DNA of 64,000 nucleotides from Arthrobacter sp. DNA4 (GTDB lineage: Bacteria; Actinomycetota; Actinomycetes; Actinomycetales; Micrococcaceae), in assembly GCF_024362385.1 (NCBI RefSeq), contig NZ_CP101466.1, forward strand, positions 3,100,001 through 3,164,000. The letters run 5' to 3'. The position numbers were made by a program, and so were the translations under genes. The first letter of the stretch is position 1, and each line of letters opens with the position of its first letter. Under the pieces are notes generated by a model that searched no databases, was not told where the DNA came from, and was given only the letters and a program-made list of their open reading frames with translations. Below are positions 57,374 to 64,000 of the stretch, one piece after another.

Positions 57374-59848
57374 TCAGGCCGCGGTGACCCGCCCCGTGCT
57401 TCCGTCCACCATCACGGCCTGCCCGTCGGACAGGGCGCTGGTACCGTTGCCCGTGCCCATGACAGCCGGGATGCCGTACTCCCGGGCGACGATCGCGGCA
57501 TGGGAGCCGGCACCGCCCAAATCCACCACCACCGCAGCAGCACGCTGGAACAGTGGTGTCCAGGATGGGTTGGTGTAGGGGCAGACCAGGATTTCACCGC
57601 TCCTGAGCAACCCGAATTCCTCCGGGCTGCGGATCACCCGCACTGTCCCCGTTGCCTGGCCGCGGCTGGCCGGCATGCCGCTGGCCAGCACCCCGTGTGG
57701 CCGCCGGGAGCCGGCGAACAGGGAAACGGGGTCCAATAGCGGGATACCGTCGAGCTCCCTGCGCTTGGCAGCCCTTGCCAGCACCAGGCGGCGGTACCGT
57801 TCCCGCTCGTCCGCCGGCAACGCGCCGCCGTCGGGCATTGCAGCCAACTCCTCGAAGCGCAGGTGGTTGACCTCCCGGGGGTCCGCCAAAACTCCGGCGA
57901 CGCCCAGGCGGCGCCCCAGCTCCAGCAGCGCCCGGCGCAGGGGCGGCAGCACTTTAGTGGCATGGAAGTGGCTGTCCTCCCGCAACGCCATCCCGGCTTT
58001 GGCTGCCTGGACAGCGGACAGGACGTGGCGGCGGAGGACGGGCACGCGGAGGGCAGGATGCCGCATCAGGTCCGCGAGCGCCTCGCCGGTCTGGTCCCGG
58101 ACCGGCGGGCGGTCACCCATCATCGACGTGATGAGCCCGAGCACCACTTCAGGGGCGTCCGACCAGGTGGGTGCGCTGCTAAGCACAACACTCACCGTTT
58201 CGCGGTGTCCGTACTCGGCCAGGAAACCTTCGAACGCGGACCGGAAGCCAGCGAACTCCTGGCGGTGCTCAAGGGCGGCCAGCAGTTCGCCCGGTGGGAG
58301 GCTGCTGAAGGCCTGTTTCAGGGCCGGACTGGACCTGACCTGGCCAGCCAGATTCTCCAGCGCCGTGTTGGCCTGGCTGGTGCGGGTTTCCGCACCCGCG
58401 ATGAGTGCGGGTGCAAGCTTCAGCTTGCCCAATGGCAGCAGCATCAGGCGCAATTCCAGTTGCGGAAGGAGTATCCCTGGAAGGTACGAGATCCTCAGTT
58501 CGGTGATCCCCCGCATGGTGGTGAAGGCCTCAGTGGCGAGCGAAACGACTCCCGGCCAGGAGAGCGGGCGCGGGTCTTGGGCCGCCAGCCCGCTGACGTT
58601 GTCCAGAAAGGCCGTGAACCTGCTGTCGAGGGTCCACCGGGAAGGGTCGTAGCGCCTGGCCCGGCGGATGAGGGACAGCGGGGCTGCCAGCGTCCGCAGG
58701 GTGGGCCGGGGTACCGGCGGAACCAGCCGCACCACCACGCCGTCCTCTTCGGGCAACAGCTTCTCCAGGGGCGGGAATGACACACCCACGCTGCCTGCTA
58801 TGCCGTGGAGCATGGCCAGGATGCCGCGCTGCATCCATCCGGAAACGTCCAGGGGGTAGGGGCGGACCTGGAACATCTCCAGCAAAAAGGGAGCCAGCAG
58901 GCGCTGGATCGGGTTGAGCCGCAATGGCTGCGGGGGCAGGGCGGTTATGGGCCGGGCCTGCACCAGGAATACACGGCCGCCCGCAATCACCCATTCGATG
59001 TCCTGGGGTCGGCCGAAATGGCCCTGCACGCCCACCGCCAACCGTGCCAGCTCAGCCGCCTGGCCGCTCCCGAGTCCGGGTACGGATTCCCCCGCCCCAA
59101 CGGACCTCTCAGTACCGCCTTCGGTCCTTGCCCGGATAACCACCTCATGCCGGCCCGGCCTGAAAGCGCGTATCCCGCCCGCCCGGTCCAGGACATACCG
59201 TTCAGGGATGACCTCGCCCGCAACCACTGCCTCGCCCAGTCCGGGGCTTGCATCGATGAGGATTTCGTTGCGCTCACCCGTTATGGGGTTGGCGGTGAAC
59301 ATAACGCCCGCTACGTCGGCGCGCACCATTTCCTGGACGACGACGGCCATGGCTGCACCGCCGGGGTCCACGCCCTGCCTGCCGCGGTAGGCAATGGCCC
59401 GGTCCGTCCACAGCGACGCCCAGCAATCCACCACTGCCTGGACCACCGCCGCCCCGCCATGGATATTCAGGTAGGTGTCCTGCTGCCCGGCGAATGTGGC
59501 GCCTGGCAGGTCTTCGGCGGTGGCGCTGGAACGGATCGCCACCGGACTCCCGCCCAGGGCTGCATAGGCCCCGGCAATGTCCTTGCGGACACGGTCCGGC
59601 ATCTTTGCCTCCGTGAAAAGACTACGGATCTCCGCCGGCGCCGCGCCGCCCTTGAGCAACCGGCCAAGCTCGCCGCCCACCCCGGATTCCTCCAGCATGG
59701 CAACGTATGCCCTGGTGGTCACTATAAACCCGGGCGGAACCGGAAAGCCGGCGCGCACCAGTTCGCCAAGGTTGGCGCCTTTTCCACCGGCCAGGGCCAC
59801 GTCACGGGCACCGAAATCCCTCAGGGCGCCGACCGTTGTCCCATTCAT
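57374..59848 (-). CDS. PEP-synthase-like phosphotransferase, rifampicin phosphotransferase (Rph) type
   Basis: 824 residues from ATG 59848 (Shine-Dalgarno AGGAGC). The N-terminal 320 residues are the PPDK/PEP-synthase ATP-binding domain (LAGGKGANLGELVRAGFPVP, IRSSATAEDLPGATFAGQQD, FTANPITGERNEILIDASPG). A central domain (about 330-720) with FLAEYGHRETVSVVLSSAPT and DSHFHATKVLPPLRRALLEL resembles the substrate domain of rifampicin phosphotransferases. The C-terminal swivelling domain carries the phosphocarrier His at about residue 783 in GGAGSHAAIVAREYGIPAVM. There is no PEP/pyruvate TIM barrel, so this is not a PEP synthase. Inactivation of rifamycins is plausible but unproven, since many Rph-like enzymes have other substrates. 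Confidence 0.82.
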   Translation of the reverse strand: MNGTTVGALRDFGARDVALAGGKGANLGELVRAGFPVPPGFIVTTRAYVAMLEESGVGGELGRLLKGGAAPAEIRSLFTEAKMPDRVRKDIAGAYAALGGSPVAIRSSATAEDLPGATFAGQQDTYLNIHGGAAVVQAVVDCWASLWTDRAIAYRGRQGVDPGGAAMAVVVQEMVRADVAGVMFTANPITGERNEILIDASPGLGEAVVAGEVIPERYVLDRAGGIRAFRPGRHEVVIRARTEGGTERSVGAGESVPGLGSGQAAELARLAVGVQGHFGRPQDIEWVIAGGRVFLVQARPITALPPQPLRLNPIQRLLAPFLLEMFQVRPYPLDVSGWMQRGILAMLHGIAGSVGVSFPPLEKLLPEEDGVVVRLVPPVPRPTLRTLAAPLSLIRRARRYDPSRWTLDSRFTAFLDNVSGLAAQDPRPLSWPGVVSLATEAFTTMRGITELRISYLPGILLPQLELRLMLLPLGKLKLAPALIAGAETRTSQANTALENLAGQVRSSPALKQAFSSLPPGELLAALEHRQEFAGFRSAFEGFLAEYGHRETVSVVLSSAPTWSDAPEVVLGLITSMMGDRPPVRDQTGEALADLMRHPALRVPVLRRHVLSAVQAAKAGMALREDSHFHATKVLPPLRRALLELGRRLGVAGVLADPREVNHLRFEELAAMPDGGALPADERERYRRLVLARAAKRRELDGIPLLDPVSLFAGSRRPHGVLASGMPASRGQATGTVRVIRSPEEFGLLRSGEILVCPYTNPSWTPLFQRAAAVVVDLGGAGSHAAIVAREYGIPAVMGTGNGTSALSDGQAVMVDGSTGRVTAA

Positions 59849-60026
59849 CCCGGGGCTCCTGACACTGTTCCGCCCGCTGCTCACTCCAAGCTAAGCCCCC
59901 GGGACCGGGCACACAACAACCCAGCCGCCGGCGTTAAAGCATGTATGGACGGGAAGCCCGTGCGGGTGTATACCGATGGAAGCCGTGACCGCGGACAGGC
60001 GAGGGTCGGATTCCCAGGAAGACGAA

Positions 60027-61103
60027 ATGGCCAAGCGCATAGTAGTTTGCTGCGATGGAACGTGGGCAACCCCCGACCAGGCGGACGACGGGCAGCCGTG
60101 CCCTACCAATGTCACAAAACTCGCCCTGGGGATCGCCCCGGTAAGCAGGGACAAGAACGGCACCGACATTGAACAGAAGGTCTTCTACCATCGCGGCGTG
60201 GGCGCCGGACGACACGACCGTCTCGGTGGAGGCGCTTTCGGCGCAGGGCTCTCCTACGACATCCTTGCCGCCTACCGTTTCATCATGGGCAACTTCCAGC
60301 CCGGGGACGAGCTGTTTCTGCTGGGCTTCAGCCGCGGCGCCTACACAGCCCGCAGTACCGCTGGACTAATCAGGAACGCGGGCATCCTGCGCCGGCGTTT
60401 CCGGGGACGGCTGGGCGACGCCTACAGCCTCTACAGGGACCGGACTGCCACCACCAACCCGCGTTCGGTGGAAGCCACCCTCTTCCGCCGGTCCTTCTCC
60501 CATGAGACCCGGATCCATTGCATCGCGGTCTGGGACACCGTGGGGTCGCTCGGCATCCCGCTCACCGGGGTACCTGTCATTGACAGGTACAACCGCAGGT
60601 TTGCCTTCCACGACACCGCGCTGTCCGCTACCGTCGACAACGCGTTCCAGGCCTTGGCAATCGATGAGAAAAGAAAGCCTTTCGCCCCGACACTCTGGCA
60701 GCCGCAGGGCGACCCGGGCAGCCAGAGACTGGAACAGGTATGGTTCACCGGAACGCACGGCGACGTAGGCGGCGGAAACCGGAGCACCCTGCTGTCCGAC
60801 ATTGCCCTGGCATGGATCGTTGAACGCACCCGGAGCGCAGGGCTTGCCTTCCGCCCCGATGCCTCCGGGGTCGTGCCAGGTGCGCCGGCTGAGCCATCCG
60901 ACCAGTATCCGCCGATCCAGGAATCCCGCGTTGGTTTTTGGAAAATGCTTCCTGCCTACGTCAGGCCCATAGGGTCAACCGATCCCGCGCACGAACGGGT
61001 GGCAGAGTCGGCTCTGAAGCGGCATGATGCCGATCCCACCTACCGGCCGCCCAACCTCGTGCGCTATCTGGGGGAAAGGTCCGGGAATCCCTCGTTGTCC
61101 TGA
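60027..61103 (+). CDS. DUF2235 alpha/beta-hydrolase (Tle1-type phospholipase fold)
   Basis: 358 residues from ATG 60027 (Shine-Dalgarno AGGAAG). DUF2235 features: N-terminal RIVVCCDGTWATPDQAD, then NVTKLALGIAPV, the nucleophile elbow LLGFSRGAYTARSTAGLIRN (G-F-S-R-G, about residue 100), the Asp in IAVWDTVGSLGIPLTG, and the His in VWFTGTHGDVGGG, a full catalytic set. In proteobacteria the same fold occurs in type VI secretion phospholipase effectors and in stand-alone hydrolases. No secretion signal, no immunity gene and no secretion genes nearby, so a housekeeping or metabolic role is more likely. Between the Rph-like gene and tRNA-Ala. Confidence 0.87.
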   Translation: MAKRIVVCCDGTWATPDQADDGQPCPTNVTKLALGIAPVSRDKNGTDIEQKVFYHRGVGAGRHDRLGGGAFGAGLSYDILAAYRFIMGNFQPGDELFLLGFSRGAYTARSTAGLIRNAGILRRRFRGRLGDAYSLYRDRTATTNPRSVEATLFRRSFSHETRIHCIAVWDTVGSLGIPLTGVPVIDRYNRRFAFHDTALSATVDNAFQALAIDEKRKPFAPTLWQPQGDPGSQRLEQVWFTGTHGDVGGGNRSTLLSDIALAWIVERTRSAGLAFRPDASGVVPGAPAEPSDQYPPIQESRVGFWKMLPAYVRPIGSTDPAHERVAESALKRHDADPTYRPPNLVRYLGERSGNPSLS

Positions 61104-61146
61104 GGGGGGACCAGGCAGCCGTCGGAACCGGCCGGGTGCCTACAAA

Positions 61147-61222
61147 TGGTGGAGCTAAGGAGATTCGAACTCCTGACCTCTTCGATGCGAACGAAGCGCT
61201 CTACCAACTGAGCTATAGCCCC
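61147..61222 (-). tRNA. tRNA-Ala, anticodon CGC, CCA encoded
   Basis: The minus strand from 61222 folds into a full cloverleaf: acceptor GGGGCTA/TAGCTCC, D arm GCTC-AGTTGGTA-GAGC, anticodon stem CTTCG with loop TTCGCAT (anticodon CGC, reading GCG) and T arm AGGAG-TTCGAAT-CTCCT, then discriminator A and an encoded CCA at 61149-61147. GCG is a frequent Ala codon in this GC-rich genome. Confidence 0.96.
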
Positions 61223-61354
61223 GGACGTATCCACGCCTTGACGGGCATCTGCCCGCCGGTGCGGAACCGGTGTCCCTAGGCTACAAATTTTCCCCGCTCA
61301 ACGCCAATTGACGCGCGCAATGCGCGGGAGAGGAACGCAAGGCGCGGCCGGGCC

Positions 61355-62302
61355 CTATGCGCGGCGGCGCTGCAGGACGTCGTCGAGGTTGCTGAGGGCG
61401 CTCTGAGCCTTGGACAACTGCTGTGCTTCCGCCGCAGCAACTGTCTCTGCCGCCGGCGCCGCGGAAGCACCCTGCTTCAGCGAAGGCTTGCCAACTGCTT
61501 TGGGCGCTTCGGGAAGCTCAAGCGGCTTCGGCTCGGGGCGCTCAGCCTTTGGGGCTTCCACGTAGATGGGCTTGGGGACCTCCACCGGCTCCCAGGGGGT
61601 GCTGGCGGGAGCGGCCGGAACAGCTGCCGCTGCGCTGGTGTCGCCGGCAGCCACGGCGACGGCGAGGGCGGCTTCGCGAAGCTCCATGGCGGTCAGCGGC
61701 TTGGCCTTTGGCTCCCCCGCCTCGGCGTCGAAAAGCTGGCTTTCCGGCAGTACGGGGGCGGCCTCGGGCTTCACCGGCAGGGCTACGGTGTCTTCCGGCC
61801 GGCGCGCGGGTGCACTCATGGCAGAGCGGAAGGCAGCGTTCACCCTCGCCTTGCGGTCGCGGACAGCGAGCCACCGCAGCAGTGCGACGGATGCGACGGT
61901 CACCAGGGTGCAGGTAATCGGCAGAGCCGGCGAACCGATGCCGAAGGGAAGCAGCACACCTGAGATGAATGCGGTCCCCAGGGAGAGGAGTCCCACAAGG
62001 GCGAGGCCAGTGCGGCCGTAGCGTATGCGGAACGGCGCCGCAGGTGGGGTGCTTGCAGTGCCGTCAACGGATGCAGCACTCTTCCTGGGTTCCATGGCTT
62101 TCTCCTGCTGGGCGGCGACGTTCAGGACCAGGCCGGCATGCGGATCCGGCCTTTCATCGGCGGGGGCGTCTGCCAGGAACTCGCCGGCGGGCTGGAACTG
62201 GTGCCTGCGGTTCCGGAGGACGTAAGGGGCAACCCATACAATCCAGAGCGCGACGGCAACCACAAGGATCACTGAGCTGCTAAGGGGGAAGTCCACACTC
62301 AA
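61355..62302 (-). CDS. GlpR-like membrane protein (gephyrin-like molybdotransferase receptor family)
   Basis: 315 residues. Membrane helix at the N-terminus (MSVDFPLSSSVILVVAVALW), a cytosolic stretch with VLNVAAQQEKAMEPRKS, two central helices (GLALVGLLSLGTAFISGVLL and ALPITCTLVTVASVALLRWL) and a long Ala/Pro/Glu-rich cytosolic tail (WEPVEVPKPIYVEAPKAERP). The layout and the galU-rimJ neighbourhood match actinobacterial GlpR (Rv0996 in M. tuberculosis), reported in corynebacteria to bind the gephyrin-like Glp/MoeA and affect division and polar growth. The glp/moeA gene that usually lies in this cluster is missing here. Confidence 0.68.
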   Translation of the reverse strand: MSVDFPLSSSVILVVAVALWIVWVAPYVLRNRRHQFQPAGEFLADAPADERPDPHAGLVLNVAAQQEKAMEPRKSAASVDGTASTPPAAPFRIRYGRTGLALVGLLSLGTAFISGVLLPFGIGSPALPITCTLVTVASVALLRWLAVRDRKARVNAAFRSAMSAPARRPEDTVALPVKPEAAPVLPESQLFDAEAGEPKAKPLTAMELREAALAVAVAAGDTSAAAAVPAAPASTPWEPVEVPKPIYVEAPKAERPEPKPLELPEAPKAVGKPSLKQGASAAPAAETVAAAEAQQLSKAQSALSNLDDVLQRRRA

Positions 62303-62377
62303 AACCGTATGAGCATCATGCCTGCTCAGGCCGCATTAGCTGCGGTGTGTCGTGCCCCCACTGGCAAACCGTTGGAT

Positions 62378-62953
62378 TTATGACCGGCGCGACGCCAGCC
62401 ACGGACCCAACAGGCCTTCCGGGACCTCTTCGGAGGTGAGGGCGAACGAACGGTGGTCCGCCCATTTGCCGTTGATGTGCAGGAAACGGGGACGGTACCC
62501 CTCGTCCCGGAACCCCAGCTTTTCCACCACCCGCAGGCTGGGTCCGTTCTCGGGCCGGATGTTGATTTCCATCCGGTGCAGGCCAAGCGTACGGAAACAG
62601 TGGTCCGTTACCAGCGCCACGGATGTGGGGGCTATCCCCCGTCCCGCCCGGGATTGGTCCACCCAGTACCCCAACGTTGCCATCATGGCCGAACCCCAGA
62701 CGATGGAAGACACCGTCAGTTGGCCCACGATGGCCGGATTCCTCAGGCCCGGCCTCCACTCCGTGATGACGAAGGGCAGGGCGGTAGCCTGTGCAGCCTG
62801 CAGGTTGAGCGAGCGGACCATGTGCCGGTAGTCCGGGAGCCCGCCGGACGGGTCCGGGTTGGAGGCCTCCCACGGGGCCAGCCACTCACTGTTCCGCGAC
62901 CGTACTTCAGTCCACTCTTTCTTGTCCCGGTACCGGATGGGCCGCAGGACCAA
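62378..62953 (-). CDS. rimJ: RimJ-type GNAT acetyltransferase, N-terminus cut by in-frame TGA
   Basis: 191 residues from TTG 62953 (MVLRPIRYRDKKEW). GNAT acetyl-CoA fold with GYWVDQSRAGRGIAPTSVAL and FRTLGLHRMEINIRPENGPS, the pattern of ribosomal-protein alanine N-acetyltransferases. Upstream codons in the same frame read PATLECGDLVLRP, as in homologues, back to a TGA at 62978-62980; before it come GTG CGC ACA GGT CCC ATC, beginning 4 bases after the galU stop. If the TGA were TGG, the protein would start at GTG 62998 as MRTGPIWPATLECGD. The TTG start is therefore probably not the true one. Part of the galU-(moeA)-rimJ-glpR cluster. Confidence 0.82.
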   Translation of the reverse strand: MVLRPIRYRDKKEWTEVRSRNSEWLAPWEASNPDPSGGLPDYRHMVRSLNLQAAQATALPFVITEWRPGLRNPAIVGQLTVSSIVWGSAMMATLGYWVDQSRAGRGIAPTSVALVTDHCFRTLGLHRMEINIRPENGPSLRVVEKLGFRDEGYRPRFLHINGKWADHRSFALTSEEVPEGLLGPWLASRRS

Positions 62954-63002
62954 GTCGCCGCACTCGAGGGTGGCCGGTCAGATGGGACCTGTGCGCACGG
63001 CG

Positions 63003-63908
63003 CTACCGGGAGAGGCCGGCGGTGAAGCCCGGCAGCCATTCCCGCAGGCCGGGTCCCAGGTCATCGCTGTCGATGGCCAGCTGGACGCAGGCCTTGAGGT
63101 AGCTGAGCTTGTCGCCGGTATCGTAACGGCGGCCCCGGAACACCACGCCATACACGCCATGTCCCTCGCCGTCACCGGAGGCAAGTTCCTGCAGGGCATC
63201 CGTCAGCTGGATTTCGCCTCCGCGGCCCGGCTCCGTGTGCTCAAGGACTTCGAACACGGCGGGGTGCAGGACATATCGGCCGATCAGCGCCAGGTTGGAC
63301 GGGGCTTCCTCCGGCGAGGGCTTTTCGATTAGCCGGTTGACGCGAACATAATCCTCGCCCTCGATGGCCTGGACGTCGGCGCAGCCGTAGGCGCTGATTT
63401 GGGAGGGTTCCACCTCAATGAGGGCGACGACGGACCCTCCGGTTTTCGCCTGTACGTCAATCATGATGCTGAGGAGTTCGTCGCGGGCATCGATGAGGTC
63501 GTCGCCCAGCAGCACCGCGAAGGCTTCATCGCCCACGTGCTGCTTCGCCCGGAGGACGGCATGCCCCAGGCCGTGGGGATCGCCCTGCCGGACGTAGTGG
63601 ATGTCACCCAGCTGGCTCGCGGCCTGGATGGACGCAAGCTTTTCCGTATCGCCCTTGTCCTCGAGGGTCGATTCGAGGGATGGCACCCTGTCGAAGTGGT
63701 CTTCGAGGGCGCGTTTGTTGCGGCCGGTAATCATCAGCAGGTCGTTGAGGCCCACGTGGACGGCTTCCTCCACCACATACTGGATGGCAGGCTTGTCCAC
63801 GACGGGAAGCATTTCCTTGGGCATGGCCTTGGTGGCAGGCAGGAACCTGGTGCCCAGGCCCGCTGCGGGAATGACGACTTTGCGGACTCTGGGATTACTG
63901 GTGTTCAC
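63003..63908 (-). CDS. galU: UTP-glucose-1-phosphate uridylyltransferase
   Basis: 301 residues, the usual length. It makes UDP-glucose from UTP and glucose 1-phosphate. The nucleotidyltransferase signature VIPAAGLGTRFLPATKAMPK (about 13-32), the metal Asp in VLLGDDLIDARDELL and VIEKPS-like VNRLIEKPSPEEAP are present. Supplies precursor for galE and for envelope polysaccharides. First gene of a cluster with rimJ and the GlpR-like gene; GTG 63908 is 6 bases from a TAGATT hexamer. Confidence 0.95.
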   Translation of the reverse strand: MNTSNPRVRKVVIPAAGLGTRFLPATKAMPKEMLPVVDKPAIQYVVEEAVHVGLNDLLMITGRNKRALEDHFDRVPSLESTLEDKGDTEKLASIQAASQLGDIHYVRQGDPHGLGHAVLRAKQHVGDEAFAVLLGDDLIDARDELLSIMIDVQAKTGGSVVALIEVEPSQISAYGCADVQAIEGEDYVRVNRLIEKPSPEEAPSNLALIGRYVLHPAVFEVLEHTEPGRGGEIQLTDALQELASGDGEGHGVYGVVFRGRRYDTGDKLSYLKACVQLAIDSDDLGPGLREWLPGFTAGLSR

Positions 63909-63914
63909 CGGACT

Positions 63915-63920
63915 AATCTA
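63915..63920 (-). promoter_or_regulatory. -10 element (TAGATT) of probable leaderless galU transcript
   Basis: On the minus strand TAGATT, AGTCCG, then GTG 63908. Upstream of it, to the window end, no gene start was found on either strand. Confidence 0.55.
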
Positions 63921-64000
63921 ACGTCAGCGTCAAGTATTTCAGTAACCCCCGGCACCGAACGCCGGCACGGGGCTTCAACGCCGCGGAACACCGGGCTTCA

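Noticed and set aside
60027..61103. Type VI secretion toxin-immunity module around the DUF2235 gene
   Set aside because: No VgrG, PAAR, Hcp or small immunity gene is nearby, and actinobacteria of this type are not known to have type VI secretion.

Overview
The window is high-GC chromosomal DNA of an actinobacterium, most likely an Arthrobacter/Pseudarthrobacter-type member of the Micrococcaceae. The evidence is the gene content, the codon use, many GTG starts, and a block of neighbours (typA, fdxA-dapC, dapD/dapE, LOG protein, DivIVA protein, DUF3117, methyltransferase/sigE, tatB, mrp, MgtE-N protein) that from memory matches the Mycobacterium tuberculosis region around Rv1165-Rv1234. No CRISPR array, insertion sequence, prophage or plasmid gene was seen. 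No gene-free gap exceeds about 280 bases.

Layout. 0-9 kb: Xaa-Pro aminopeptidase (cut by the window edge), a general-stress membrane protein, an MgtE-N/CBS protein, DUF1003 protein, Mrp carrier, tatB, a two-part anti-sigma locus, sigE, an O-methyltransferase and DUF3117. 9-12 kb: a broken mannosyltransferase, a broken DivIVA-domain protein and a LOG-family protein. 12-15 kb: a glutamate-type ABC importer (ATPase, binding protein, two permeases). 15-24 kb: lysine/diaminopimelate genes (dapE, dapD, dapC) with a lysozyme-like membrane protein, a TetR regulator, galE, gltA and fdxA. 24-27.7 kb: SH3-like protein, typA, SGNH hydrolase. 27.8-35.2 kb: an oligopeptide ABC system with a fused double ATPase, two permeases and two lipoprotein binding proteins. 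35-44 kb: DUF805, ychF, rmuC, ispH, a membrane protein, xseA-xseB, PPK2 and an alanine-type aminotransferase. 44-48 kb: an osmoprotectant ABC operon. 48-56 kb: pirin, a GlcNAc-kinase-like protein, LysR/MFS pair, two Lrp regulators around a second MFS exporter, corA. 56-64 kb: two membrane proteins, a rifampicin-phosphotransferase-like enzyme, a DUF2235 hydrolase, tRNA-Ala(CGC), and galU-rimJ-glpR.

Two things stand out. First, seven genes carry a single reading-frame disruption: in-frame stops in the anti-sigma locus, the mannosyltransferase and rimJ, and one-base shifts in the DivIVA gene, dapD, tetR and dapC. At least three of the indels lie in short C/G runs and two affect diaminopimelate synthesis, so base-calling error is a strong alternative to real gene loss. 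Second, at least a dozen genes have a TAnnnT hexamer exactly 6-8 bases before an ATG/GTG without a usable Shine-Dalgarno, the signature of leaderless transcripts.

I did not find a convincing new multi-gene system. The most biologically interesting items are the glpR-type gene whose usual moeA/glp neighbour is missing, the hairpins between binding-protein and permease genes in two importers, the possible split anti-sigma factor, and the rifampicin-phosphotransferase-like enzyme.
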